From positions 124,001-188,000 of the forward strand of contig CAKUVD010000001.1 of the NCBI GenBank assembly GCA_934695325.1: a DNA stretch of 64,000 nucleotides. Direction: 5' to 3'. The notes under the pieces are model-generated. The model made no database searches. It was not told the DNA's origin and worked only from the letters and a program-made list of their open reading frames with translations. This DNA comes from an uncultured Bacteroidales bacterium (GTDB lineage: Bacteria > Bacteroidota > Bacteroidia > Bacteroidales > UBA932). This document shows positions 54,759 to 63,392 of this stretch, piece after piece (position 1 is the stretch's first letter; every line of letters starts with the position of its first letter). The position numbers were made by a program, and so were the translations under genes.

Positions 54759-55364
54759 ATGAACAGAGAAAGACATCCATTCGAGCCGTTTCTCCCCGGA
54801 GGAGCCAAGATATTGATGCTGGGAAGCTTTCCTCCACAGCCAAAGAGATGGAGCATAGTATTTTACTACCCGAATTTCGGGAACGATATGTGGCGTATAA
54901 TCGGACTGATTTTCTTCAGAGACAAGAATAGGTTCGTAGTCAGCGGAGAGAAAAGATTCGACAAGGACAAGATCGTGGGGTTCTGCAGGGACAGGGGCAT
55001 CGCACTATATGACACCGCCTGTGAAGTCATCCGCCTGAAGGACAATGCTTCCGACAAGTTTCTGCAGGTCACGGAGGCCACGGACATCGAAGCATTGATA
55101 AGCAGGATTCCACAATGTGGAGCGATAGTCACTACCGGGCAGAAGGCCACCGACACCCTGACAGAGCATTTCGGATGCCCCGAGCCACCTATGGGAGGAT
55201 TCTCTGAATTCGATATGAAAATGGCAGACGGCACGCCCAGGCATCTGAGGCTCTACCGTCTGCCGTCATCATCAAGGGCTTACCCTCTGGCACTGGAGAA
55301 GAAGGCGGAAGCATACAGAAAGATGTTCATTGATATGGGCATCCTGCCGCAGGCTTCCGAATAA
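54759..55364 (+). CDS. Uracil-DNA glycosylase-superfamily DNA glycosylase (MUG/hypoxanthine type)
   Basis: 201 residues from the ATG at 54759; the frame includes 12 extra residues upstream. KILMLGSFPPQPKRW and FYYPNFGNDMWRIIG are the active-site motifs of the family that removes mismatched uracil or deaminated bases (MUG/DDG-like). The C-terminal SSSRAYPLALEKK contains the second loop. It acts in DNA base-excision repair in the cytoplasm. Monocistronic. Confidence 0.82.
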   Translation: MNRERHPFEPFLPGGAKILMLGSFPPQPKRWSIVFYYPNFGNDMWRIIGLIFFRDKNRFVVSGEKRFDKDKIVGFCRDRGIALYDTACEVIRLKDNASDKFLQVTEATDIEALISRIPQCGAIVTTGQKATDTLTEHFGCPEPPMGGFSEFDMKMADGTPRHLRLYRLPSSSRAYPLALEKKAEAYRKMFIDMGILPQASE

Positions 55365-55382
55365 TATATCAGGCTGATACGT

Positions 55383-57707
55383 CTAGTCTGTATTAGGCGT
55401 ATCCCACACTTTCGTCTCGGAGCAACGGATCTTCAGCCGCTCACTGCCGCATCCTATCAGGAAATCACCCTTCTCCAGACGCCACTTTCCGTCATTTCCT
55501 ACGAAAGCCAGCTCATATGCCGGCACCTCCATACGGACGGTACGACTTTCGCCAGGCTCCAGCTCCACTTTAGTGAACTGCCTCAGGCGCCTCGAGTCCG
55601 GGACAATGCTTGCGACAAGGTCACTTGAGAACAGAAGCACGGACTCCTTGCCTTTGACTTTGCCGGCATTGCGGACAGTCACCTCGAACACAAGTGTGTC
55701 ATCTGCATTGAACTCACCGGAGAACGGAGCCGTGAGTTTCAGTCCGCCATACTCGAACTCAGTGTAGCTGAGTCCCGCCCCGAACGGCCATTGTACCTCG
55801 ACAGAAGACTCATAGCCATACATCCCGGACATAGTCTTGACGCTTTCGCTGACTTTATAGTCGTATGTGTGCAGGGAGTTCACATATTTGCTGTAAGTAA
55901 ACGGAAGTCTCCCGCTGAAATTCTCGCGGCCGGAAAGAAGCGCGGCCAAAGCGTCGCCGCCATAGTTTCCAGGGAGCATAATATCGATGACAGAGGCGGC
56001 AAGCGGCTCAATGTCATTGATGACGCGCGGCCTCCCTTCATTCAGCACGAGCACTATCGGCTTGCCTGTGCCTGCAAGTTCTCTCACCAGACGCTTCTGA
56101 TTGAAAGACAGATTCAGGTCATCGATGTTGCCGGGCGTCTCGCAATACGAGTTCTCGCCGACACAGACGACTATCACATCCGCATTGTCTGCGGCCTTGA
56201 CCGCAGCCTCATAGTCCTGAGCGTCCTCTTCCTGCCATTCACCACCGTCCTTATATGTCACGCCAGGCTCGTAAATTACATTCTCTTCACCGAACTCCGC
56301 CCGGAGCGCCTCCAGAATCGTGTCGTGGCTTCCGGCGAACTTGTCAGCGTCACCCTGCCACGTATATGACCATCCACCATTAAGTGTGCGCATCGAGTTG
56401 GCATTCGGGCCGGAGACGAGTATCTTCGTCCCGTGCCTCAGAGGGAGCACTTCTGCATTGTTCTTTAGAAGGACCATCGATTCGACGGCGGCGCCATAGG
56501 CGTCCCTTCTGAACTCTTCGCAGGCGAAGTCGGCGTATTCCCCGCCCCACACTGGGTTTTCAAACAGGCCGAGCCGGGCCTTCAGCCTGAGCACCCGGAG
56601 CACGGCATCGTCAATGCGGGACATCGGTATCATCTTTTCCTTTACGGCGGCGACAATGTCCTCGCAGACATCTGGGTGGTACGGATCCATTATCATATCT
56701 ATACCGGCATTGATACCTATGGCAAGCGCCTCCTTCCTGTCCGCCGCGATATGCTCACGAGTATAAAGGTTGTCAATGTCAGCCCAGTCGGTCACTATGA
56801 GACCGTCCCACCCGAGCTGTCTCTTGGCCCATTCCGTAAGATATTCATAGCTGGCGTGCACAGGGACTCCATTTATGGATGAGGAGTTCACCATCATCGT
56901 AAGCGCTCCGGCCTGCATACACTCCTTGAACGGACGGAAGTACTTCTCTCTCAGGTCCGAAGGCGAGACTACCGCCGGCGTCCTGTCTTTCCCCGTGACC
57001 GCGGCGCCATACGCCAGATAATGCTTTATGCTTACTGCGACGTGCTTGTCATCGATATGGTTCGGCTCGTCACCCTGCGCGCCCATAGTCTCTGCCACAG
57101 CCATCTCCGACTGGAGGAACGGATCTTCTCCCCAGCTTTCCCATACCCTGGGCCAGCAAGGGTTGCGGCTAAGATCCATCACAGGAGAGAACACCCACGG
57201 CACCATCGCGGCACGGGTCTCGTAGGCTGTCACCTTTCCCATATTCCTGGCATATATGCGGTTGAACGTAGCGGCGACATTCACCTCCTGAGGATAGAAG
57301 GTGGCGTCATCCAGGTACGATGCGCCGTGTATCATATCAAGACCATATATCACAGGGATGCCCAGGTCGCGCATAAATATGTCTTGCAGTCTGCGAACCT
57401 GCTCCGCAGTCGCCTTATGTGTCCTGGATGTAGGTCCGAATGTGTTGAGCAATGAGCCTATCTTATATTTCCTGGCCAGCTCCGAAGCCTTAGCCTCATC
57501 CACCACCCCGTCGGTAGTGAAAGTCTCTGCCGTCAGCTGTACCATCTGTCCCACTTTCTCCTCAAGCGTCATTCGGGAGAGGATCTTTTCTATCTGTACT
57601 TCGATGTCCTTGTCATACGTGATGGCAGGCTTGATTCTTCCCGATGAGCAAGTCGTCACGGCGATGCCTGCTGCTGTCACAAGCGATGCGCTTTTCTTCA
57701 GATTCAT
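55383..57707 (-). CDS. GH3 beta-glucosidase-type lipoprotein
   Basis: 774 residues. Lipoprotein signal (GIAVTTC, Cys20). The TIM-barrel domain has MTLEEKVGQMVQL, YGLDMIHG, FSPVMDL, KHYLAYG and nucleophile Asp in GLIVTDWADIDNLY. The C-terminal (alpha/beta)6 sandwich (ESMVLLKNNAEVLPL, SGPNANSMRTLNGGWSYTW) and a fibronectin-like tail (FEVTVRNAGKVKGKESVLLF) are complete. It probably hydrolyses beta-glucosides or related oligosaccharides outside the cytoplasm. Divergent from the RluA gene with its own promoter. Confidence 0.93.
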   Translation of the reverse strand: MNLKKSASLVTAAGIAVTTCSSGRIKPAITYDKDIEVQIEKILSRMTLEEKVGQMVQLTAETFTTDGVVDEAKASELARKYKIGSLLNTFGPTSRTHKATAEQVRRLQDIFMRDLGIPVIYGLDMIHGASYLDDATFYPQEVNVAATFNRIYARNMGKVTAYETRAAMVPWVFSPVMDLSRNPCWPRVWESWGEDPFLQSEMAVAETMGAQGDEPNHIDDKHVAVSIKHYLAYGAAVTGKDRTPAVVSPSDLREKYFRPFKECMQAGALTMMVNSSSINGVPVHASYEYLTEWAKRQLGWDGLIVTDWADIDNLYTREHIAADRKEALAIGINAGIDMIMDPYHPDVCEDIVAAVKEKMIPMSRIDDAVLRVLRLKARLGLFENPVWGGEYADFACEEFRRDAYGAAVESMVLLKNNAEVLPLRHGTKILVSGPNANSMRTLNGGWSYTWQGDADKFAGSHDTILEALRAEFGEENVIYEPGVTYKDGGEWQEEDAQDYEAAVKAADNADVIVVCVGENSYCETPGNIDDLNLSFNQKRLVRELAGTGKPIVLVLNEGRPRVINDIEPLAASVIDIMLPGNYGGDALAALLSGRENFSGRLPFTYSKYVNSLHTYDYKVSESVKTMSGMYGYESSVEVQWPFGAGLSYTEFEYGGLKLTAPFSGEFNADDTLVFEVTVRNAGKVKGKESVLLFSSDLVASIVPDSRRLRQFTKVELEPGESRTVRMEVPAYELAFVGNDGKWRLEKGDFLIGCGSERLKIRCSETKVWDTPNTD

Positions 57708-57738
57708 ATCAGATGCAGTTTTTTGTCGTTATATTTTT

Positions 57739-57746
57739 CAAATTTA
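57739..57746 (-). promoter_or_regulatory. -7 box of the GH3 gene
   Basis: Minus strand TAAATTTG, perfect TAnnTTTG, 32 bp before the GH3 ATG. Confidence 0.6.
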
Positions 57747-57801
57747 CGAAATAATTGTCTAACTTCGATTTTTTATGGAAGTCGATTGACTTCTACTCGA
57801 T

Positions 57802-58983
57802 ATGAATTTTTATGATGGGTTTCCGATGAGCTTCCCTCTGAAATTCCGAAAAGACATACAGACTATGGAGAACATACCAGGACAGAAATTCACAGTGAGC
57901 CACAATGCGCCGCTGCTCAAATATCTTTACGAAATATTCCCGGGACAGAGCAAGACCGGAGTGAAGGCGTATCTTTCCAACGGACAGGTGATTCTGAACG
58001 GCAAGAAAGTCACCGCCTTCGACCAGCCGCTATGGGAAGGCGACACATTGGTCATCCTGCCCAAGAAAGTTTCCATATACAATGAGGTAAGGCACGCAGC
58101 CAGAGTGGATGTCCAGGACTACGGAGTCGAGATACTGTTCGAGGACGACTATATCATAGTAGTGAACAAGAGAAGCGGACTGCCAGTCGTCGGGACTGGA
58201 AAGTCTGCCGGACAGACTGTGGACCTGTCCAAGAAAGGAGCGAAGGCAAGCCTGATGACACAGCGGAAGGAGACGACAGTCTATTCCATATTATGTGACT
58301 ACGTGCGCACAAAGGTCCGTGCGGAAAGGATGAGTTCTTCCGTGAAGCTGCCGTGGAAGCCGTCACACGTCTATATCGTGCACAGGCTTGACCGCGACAC
58401 GTCCGGCATCCTGGTATTCGCCAAGACAGAGAAGATTCAACAGATTCTCCAGGACGGCTGGAACAACTCCGTAAAAGAACGAGGCTACATAGGCATTGTC
58501 GAGGGAGTTCCGAGTCCGGTCGAAGGGACCATAATAAGCTGGCTGAAGGAGAACCCAAAATCAATGAAGATGGTATCCTCCCGCGATACTGATGTGATAC
58601 GGCAGGAGAAACAGGCATACGGCAAGAAGGCCGAAGAGTGGCAGAAGGCCATCACCCGATACCGGACGCTCCAGAGCGGAATCCCGCTCAAGAATTCCGG
58701 AAAAGAAGGCAAGGCCAATGCTGACAGAGCAGTGGATGAGTCCCGCAGGTATTCAGTGGTCGAGTTCCTTCTGGAGACAGGAAGGAAGAACCAGATCCGC
58801 GTCCACGCCGCCGATGAGCTCGGATGTCCTATCGCAGGAGACCGCAAGTATGGAGCCGCCACGAATCCTATCGGACGTCTTGCCCTGCACGCCGGGAGAC
58901 TGGCATTCATCCACCCCGTATCGGGCAAGGTGATGACCTTCACGGCCAAGCCGCCTAAGGAGTTCGGAAGCTGCCAGTCATAG
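57802..58983 (+). CDS. RluA-family pseudouridine synthase with S4 domain
   Basis: 393 residues as drawn from the ATG at 57802; a later ATG at 57865 (MENIPGQKF) is a good alternative. An S4 RNA-binding domain (about 35-90, PLLKYLYEIFPGQSKTGVKA) precedes the synthase with catalytic Asp197 in HRLDRDTSG. An unusual charged insertion lies at about 267-310 (EKQAYGKKAEEWQKAITRYR and on). It isomerises uridine in rRNA or tRNA; the target (RluC/RluD-like) is not determined. Confidence 0.9.
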   Translation: MNFYDGFPMSFPLKFRKDIQTMENIPGQKFTVSHNAPLLKYLYEIFPGQSKTGVKAYLSNGQVILNGKKVTAFDQPLWEGDTLVILPKKVSIYNEVRHAARVDVQDYGVEILFEDDYIIVVNKRSGLPVVGTGKSAGQTVDLSKKGAKASLMTQRKETTVYSILCDYVRTKVRAERMSSSVKLPWKPSHVYIVHRLDRDTSGILVFAKTEKIQQILQDGWNNSVKERGYIGIVEGVPSPVEGTIISWLKENPKSMKMVSSRDTDVIRQEKQAYGKKAEEWQKAITRYRTLQSGIPLKNSGKEGKANADRAVDESRRYSVVEFLLETGRKNQIRVHAADELGCPIAGDRKYGAATNPIGRLALHAGRLAFIHPVSGKVMTFTAKPPKEFGSCQS

Positions 58984-59033
58984 CGTCACCTGTTCCGAGG
59001 CCACATTCCACGGACAAGAGAAAAGAATCAGCC

Positions 59034-59738
59034 TTACACTTCCTGGACCATTCTTATATATGGCTCCCCGAAGAATGTAACCTCGGCTTCGTCGGCGAAG
59101 CCCAGTCTGCCGTATAGGTCGTGCAGATATGGCTTATGCTTGTCCACGATCAAGGTAACCCGTGTATAGCCAAGAGCCTGAGCTTCATCTAACGAATTCT
59201 GCATCAAGATGCTTCCTATGCTGCATCCTCTATAGTCAGGATGGACGGCGAGAGAGTCCAGATAGTACTCACCCGGACCGGTTTCCTCGCCTGGAGTCGG
59301 CTTTTCAGTATTCATTAGCCTGGCCATCAATGAGAATGTCCTGTCAGCCGCTTCTCCATAGCCGGCCCCGTCGTATGACACGAGCGCACCGGCGACTTTT
59401 CCACAATACGTGGCAATGCAAGTGTTCTTCCAAGAATACAAAGTGTCTTCCTTTGAGCATACTTTCACCAAAGCATTATGCACTGCCGAAAGCGTCCCGA
59501 ACGGAGTATCTCCAGAAGACAAGACTTCAGGGTTGAAGATGTCGTATCCCATAGCGGCAAGAACGACATCCGCGATGAACGACGCATCCGAGGGCCTGGC
59601 CTTTCTGAGTTCCACTCTCGGTGTCCTGGCCTCTATCGCAGACACACCCGGCGCCGTATCCTTATTTTCAATCTTCTGCCCCATAATCCCGCTATGAGGA
59701 TCTTTGTAAACAATCTCCATATCGAAAATTTTTGTCAT
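59034..59738 (-). CDS. GNAT-family N-acetyltransferase
   Basis: 234 residues from the first ATG; others lie at 59720 and 59684, so the start is uncertain. The GNAT fold starts at VELRKARPSDASFIADVVLAA near residue 42. The acetyl-CoA loop is SLAVHPDYRGCSIGSILMQ (V-x-P-x-x-R-G-x-x-I-G variant), followed by YTRVTLIVDKHKPYLHDLYGRLGF. The substrate is unknown. No partner gene is adjacent. Confidence 0.82.
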   Translation of the reverse strand: MTKIFDMEIVYKDPHSGIMGQKIENKDTAPGVSAIEARTPRVELRKARPSDASFIADVVLAAMGYDIFNPEVLSSGDTPFGTLSAVHNALVKVCSKEDTLYSWKNTCIATYCGKVAGALVSYDGAGYGEAADRTFSLMARLMNTEKPTPGEETGPGEYYLDSLAVHPDYRGCSIGSILMQNSLDEAQALGYTRVTLIVDKHKPYLHDLYGRLGFADEAEVTFFGEPYIRMVQEV

Positions 59739-59744
59739 TAATTC

Positions 59745-59775
59745 TTGTAAAAATAAAAAATAATATCTACATTTG
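59745..59775 (+). promoter_or_regulatory. Promoter of the tRNA-Ala gene
   Basis: TACATTTG at 59768-59775 (perfect -7) with TTG at 59745-59747 20 bp before it. Confidence 0.7.
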
Positions 59776-59787
59776 CAAACGCAAAAA

Positions 59788-59861
59788 GGGGGTATAGCTC
59801 AGTTGGCTAGAGCATCTGCTTTGCAAGCAGAGGGTCGTCGGTTCGACTCCGTCTACCTCCA
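59788..59861 (+). tRNA. tRNA-Ala (anticodon TGC)
   Basis: 74 nt. The acceptor GGGGGTA pairs with TACCTCC (one G-U pair). The anticodon loop is TTTGCAA with anticodon TGC at 59822-59824; the T arm GTCGGTTCGACTCC is normal. CCA is not encoded. It stands alone, not in an rRNA operon. Confidence 0.97.
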
Positions 59862-59866
59862 CTGAA

Positions 59867-59894
59867 GGCTTCGGAATTTTCCGAGGCCTTTTTT
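59867..59894 (+). terminator. Rho-independent terminator after tRNA-Ala
   Basis: GGCTTCGGAA pairs with TTCCGAGGCC (one G-U) around a short loop, followed by six T residues at 59889-59894. Confidence 0.85.
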
Positions 59895-59968
59895 GGTATG
59901 ATTTGCCTGAGAAGAAATATCATAACCACACAGGAAAATAATGTAACACACGGCGCCGAGCGAAGCGC

Positions 59969-59976
59969 TATCTTTG
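59969..59976 (+). promoter_or_regulatory. -7 box of the copA-HMA/AraC operon
   Basis: TATCTTTG, perfect TAnnTTTG, 17 bp before the copA ATG. Confidence 0.65.
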
Positions 59977-59993
59977 CAGAAAAATTCAAAGAC

Positions 59994-62207
59994 ATGACTA
60001 GAAAGAATTTCAAGGCTACAGGAATGGGTTGCGCCGGATGCGCTGCCCGTATCCATACAGTGCTCAACGAACAGCCTGGCGTCAAGGCGGCATCGGTAAG
60101 CTTCGTCTCGGGAAGGGCGACTGTGGAATTCGATGAGAAGCAATGTGATACGGCTAAACTGGTAAAGGCTGTAGAAGACGCAGGATATGGCCTTGTACCG
60201 GAAGAGGACGAAGACGGGGACGATGCGGAAGACCGGGAGCGCAGGGAGCATAAGGCATTGATCATCAAGACATCAGTCGCAGCCGCATTGTCCCTGATGG
60301 TAATGGCGGCCGGAATGATCTATGGCAGCCGAGCCGGCATCTCTATGTGGATTCTTTCCACCCCGGCGGTTTTCTGGTGCGGCGGCCGGTTCCTTTCCAA
60401 CGCCTGGAAACAGTTGAAGCACGGAATGTGCAGTATGGACACACTCGTGGCATTGAGCACGGGAGTCTCTTACCTGTTCAGCCTCTTCAACCTGACATTC
60501 CCGGCATACTGGACGTGCAGAGGCATTGAGCCGCACCTCTATTTCGAGGCATCGGCGATGGTGGTGGCATTCGTCCTTGCCGGCAAACTGCTGGAGAACA
60601 GGGCAAAGCGCCAGACCACATCGGCAGTCCGCAAGCTCATCGGGCTGAAGCCACGCACAGTGACATTGGCCAGCGGAAACACGGAAAAGACAGTAAATGT
60701 GGATGATATCGTGCCAGGAGACATTGTCGTAGCACATCCCGGTGAGCGCATCGCAGTGGACGGCACTGTCACGGAAGGAAGCACATACATTGACGAAAGT
60801 ATGCTCACAGGCGAGCCGCTTCCCGTGCTCAAGGGCGCAGGGGCTAAAATTTTTTCCGGCACGATAAATCAGAAAGGGAGCATAAGGTACCGAGCTGAGG
60901 AGGTCGGCGAAAAGACTATGCTGTCACAGATAATACAGATGACGCAACGTGCGCAGGACAGCAAGGCGCCGATTCAGCGGACAGTAGATAAAATCGCCTC
61001 GATATTCGTACCCGCAATAATACTGATATCCATAATAAGTTTCGTCGCCTGGCTCATCCTGGATCCGGCGGACGGGTTCACACACGGACTCCTCGCCGCC
61101 GTGACTGTGCTTGTCATCGCCTGCCCTTGCGCCCTCGGCCTCGCAACCCCCACCGCAATCACAGTCGGCATCGGTCTCGGTGCGGAAAACGGCATACTGA
61201 TCAAGGATGCGGAGTGCCTGGAAAGAGCGGCCGGCGTCAAGGCTGCCGTGCTTGACAAGACTGGAACGCTTACTGAAGGGCGACCGGAGGTTCAGGAGGC
61301 GCACTTCGCTGACGAGGAGCATAAAGAGATGATTCTCAACGAACTGGCAAGTCTGGAATCAATATCGGAGCATCCGCTGGCAGGGGCAGTCGCCGACTAT
61401 GCCAAAGGTCAATGCAGATCGTACGCCAACGTAAAGATCAATGATTTCCAGACAGTCCCTGGACTCGGAGTCAGCGGATCGGCAATCCTGCCTGACGGCA
61501 GCAAGGTGAAGGTCAATGCAGGTTCCACACGGTTTATGACAATGCTTGGAGTCAATGTAACTTCCGCATTGTCCCATAACGCCGGCAGAATGACCGGAAC
61601 CGTCATCTGGTTTGCGGAAGATGGAGAGGCCACGGCAGTGCTCTCGGTGTCCGACACAGTGAGGAAGACAGCAAAGGAAGGCATTGACCTGCTGAAGGAT
61701 ATGGGCATTGACACTTACATTCTCACCGGCGACAGCAAGGCGGCTGCGGAGAGCGTGGCAGACGAGCTTGGAGTAAGCGGTATGCGGGCGGAGGCGTTGC
61801 CATCGGACAAACTGGAGTTCATACGCGGTCTGCAGGCTCGCGGGATCCTGACTGCTATGGTCGGGGACGGGATCAATGACAGCGCAGCCCTGGCGCAAGC
61901 GGATCTGGGAATTGCGATGGGCAGAGGAAGCGACATCGCGATGGAGTCCGCAGGCATCACTTTGACAGGTTCGGACCTCAGGAAAGTCGCCGGTGCAATA
62001 CGGCTGTCACGCCTGACAGTGAAAACGTTGCGGGAAAATCTGTTCTGGGCGTTCATTTACAATGTGATTGGCATTCCGATTGCAGCAGGCGTCCTGTATC
62101 CTGTTTGCGGATTCCTGCTCAATCCAATGGCAGCCAGCGCGGCAATGGCATTTAGCAGCATCAGTGTCGTGACAAACAGCCTGAGGCTGAAGTATAAGAA
62201 ATTATGA
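59994..62207 (+). CDS. copA: Copper-type P1B ATPase
   Basis: 737 residues from the ATG at 59994; the longer frame includes promoter DNA. One N-terminal HMA domain with metal Cys13 and Cys16 in GMGCAGCAARI (serine of the usual CxxC loop replaced by Gly). The transmembrane metal site is CPC at 377-379 in ACPCALGLATPTA. Phosphorylation Asp421 is in DKTGTLTEG; SEHPLAGA and MVGDGINDSAALAQAD complete the ATPase core. It exports Cu(I) from the cytoplasm. An AraC-type regulator overlaps its stop. Confidence 0.95.
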   Translation: MTRKNFKATGMGCAGCAARIHTVLNEQPGVKAASVSFVSGRATVEFDEKQCDTAKLVKAVEDAGYGLVPEEDEDGDDAEDRERREHKALIIKTSVAAALSLMVMAAGMIYGSRAGISMWILSTPAVFWCGGRFLSNAWKQLKHGMCSMDTLVALSTGVSYLFSLFNLTFPAYWTCRGIEPHLYFEASAMVVAFVLAGKLLENRAKRQTTSAVRKLIGLKPRTVTLASGNTEKTVNVDDIVPGDIVVAHPGERIAVDGTVTEGSTYIDESMLTGEPLPVLKGAGAKIFSGTINQKGSIRYRAEEVGEKTMLSQIIQMTQRAQDSKAPIQRTVDKIASIFVPAIILISIISFVAWLILDPADGFTHGLLAAVTVLVIACPCALGLATPTAITVGIGLGAENGILIKDAECLERAAGVKAAVLDKTGTLTEGRPEVQEAHFADEEHKEMILNELASLESISEHPLAGAVADYAKGQCRSYANVKINDFQTVPGLGVSGSAILPDGSKVKVNAGSTRFMTMLGVNVTSALSHNAGRMTGTVIWFAEDGEATAVLSVSDTVRKTAKEGIDLLKDMGIDTYILTGDSKAAAESVADELGVSGMRAEALPSDKLEFIRGLQARGILTAMVGDGINDSAALAQADLGIAMGRGSDIAMESAGITLTGSDLRKVAGAIRLSRLTVKTLRENLFWAFIYNVIGIPIAAGVLYPVCGFLLNPMAASAAMAFSSISVVTNSLRLKYKKL

Positions 62208-62785
62208 TTCTGTATATAAAACATATGGTCTGCGACCGCTGCATAATGGCGGTCCGCGAACAGCTGGAGAAGGCGGGACTTGGTCCGGTCTCCGTAAGGC
62301 TCGGCGAGGCCGAATTTCCGAGAGAGCTTACAGATGAGGAAATCGCGAAGGCGAAGGCCATTCTGGAGCCGCTCGGATTCGGGTTCATAGACGACAAGAG
62401 AAGGCTGCTCACAGAACAGATAAAGCAGGCCATAATAAGTCTGGTCCACCAGGACAGTCTGACCGGCGCCGCCGATGAAGAAGGGATGAAGATGAATCTG
62501 TCGGACTACCTGTCGGAGAAGCTGCACTGTGACTACAAATATCTTAGCGGCATCTTCTCCGACCAGGAGAACGTCACGATAGAGCAATATTACATAGCGC
62601 AGAAAGTGGAGCGGGTGAAGGAGCTTCTAGTCTACGGGGAATTGTCGCTCACAGAGATAGCATACAGGATGAACTACTCCAGCGTGGCATATCTGAGCGC
62701 CCAGTTCCGCCGCATCACCGGGTTCTCCCCTACCGAGTTCCGCAAGATCAAGGGCGAGAGGAGAGTGCCGATAGACAAGGTCTGA
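62204..62785 (+). CDS. AraC-type regulator with an N-terminal HMA-like metal-binding domain
   Basis: 193 residues. The N-terminus (about 1-65) is heavy-metal-associated-like: MILYIKHMVCDRCIMAVREQ carries the Cys10-x2-Cys13 pair. The C-terminal AraC/XylS DNA-binding domain (about 95-188) has LTEIAYRMNYSSVAYLSAQF and FRRITGFSPTEFRKI. The start overlaps the copA stop by four bases (ATGA). A copper-sensing activator or repressor of its own operon is the likely role. The fold pairing is inferred; similar copA-linked regulators occur in Bacteroidetes. Confidence 0.8.
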   Translation: MILYIKHMVCDRCIMAVREQLEKAGLGPVSVRLGEAEFPRELTDEEIAKAKAILEPLGFGFIDDKRRLLTEQIKQAIISLVHQDSLTGAADEEGMKMNLSDYLSEKLHCDYKYLSGIFSDQENVTIEQYYIAQKVERVKELLVYGELSLTEIAYRMNYSSVAYLSAQFRRITGFSPTEFRKIKGERRVPIDKV

Positions 62786-62787
62786 GC

Positions 62788-63270
62788 CTATTTTTTCCTG
62801 TCGCGGAGAATCTCGGACTTGTCCACTACCACCCAGATAGTGTCCACGACACTTCCGCGGGTTCCTGCGCCAATATTCTTGAGAGGGTTTGCGAAGTCCC
62901 GGTCAAGGACTGTTACATCATCCACGAAGTAGTCAGTCTCCCCGCGGTTGTAGAACAGGTTTCTCAGGCCCCACACTTCGTGGTAGCGTATCTTCAGTTT
63001 CCACCCCTCCACCTGAGCTTGCTTCATAAGATTCACCAATGAATCCTGGTCGTGGCGGTCATTGTCAAAGCTGAACGAGAACGGCTCTCCGCTGGTGTTC
63101 ATTCCAGTCTGTGTCATATTCATACGGCCCTCCCAGGAATCCCAGAATACACCTTTGGTGGTGAACTCGATAAGGTTGCCGACTTTTTCTCCGTTGGAAT
63201 AATTCTCTTTGCAGCCGTTTATGCAGATCAATGCGACCAGCCCGACCACGATAGCAAATACTTTTTTCAT
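62788..63270 (-). CDS. Hypothetical lipoprotein
   Basis: 160 residues. Lipoprotein signal (LICINGC, Cys20). The body is beta-rich with no cysteines (TTKGVFWDSWEGRMNMTQTG, FSFDNDRHDQDSLVNL, YHEVWGLRNLFYNRGETDYF). Proteins with the motif KGxFWDSWEG are known in Bacteroidales but have no assigned activity. It converges with the HMA-AraC gene, 2 bp apart. Confidence 0.75.
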   Translation of the reverse strand: MKKVFAIVVGLVALICINGCKENYSNGEKVGNLIEFTTKGVFWDSWEGRMNMTQTGMNTSGEPFSFSFDNDRHDQDSLVNLMKQAQVEGWKLKIRYHEVWGLRNLFYNRGETDYFVDDVTVLDRDFANPLKNIGAGTRGSVVDTIWVVVDKSEILRDRKK

Positions 63271-63362
63271 CGTCCAGAAAATTTATTGTCGGAAAGTTAT
63301 CAATATTTTCGTGAATCCGCAAGACCATGAAGTCAGCTATAATATGAATGAAATATTATTCT

Positions 63363-63370
63363 TATATTTG
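63363..63370 (+). promoter_or_regulatory. -7 box of the final membrane-protein gene
   Basis: TATATTTG, perfect TAnnTTTG, 22 bp before the ATG at 63393. Confidence 0.6.
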
Positions 63371-63392
63371 GCCAGCAAAAACTGATAACCTT

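Noticed and set aside
59034..59738. GNAT gene as part of the tRNA-copA unit
   Set aside because: It is on the opposite strand with its own, unresolved promoter.
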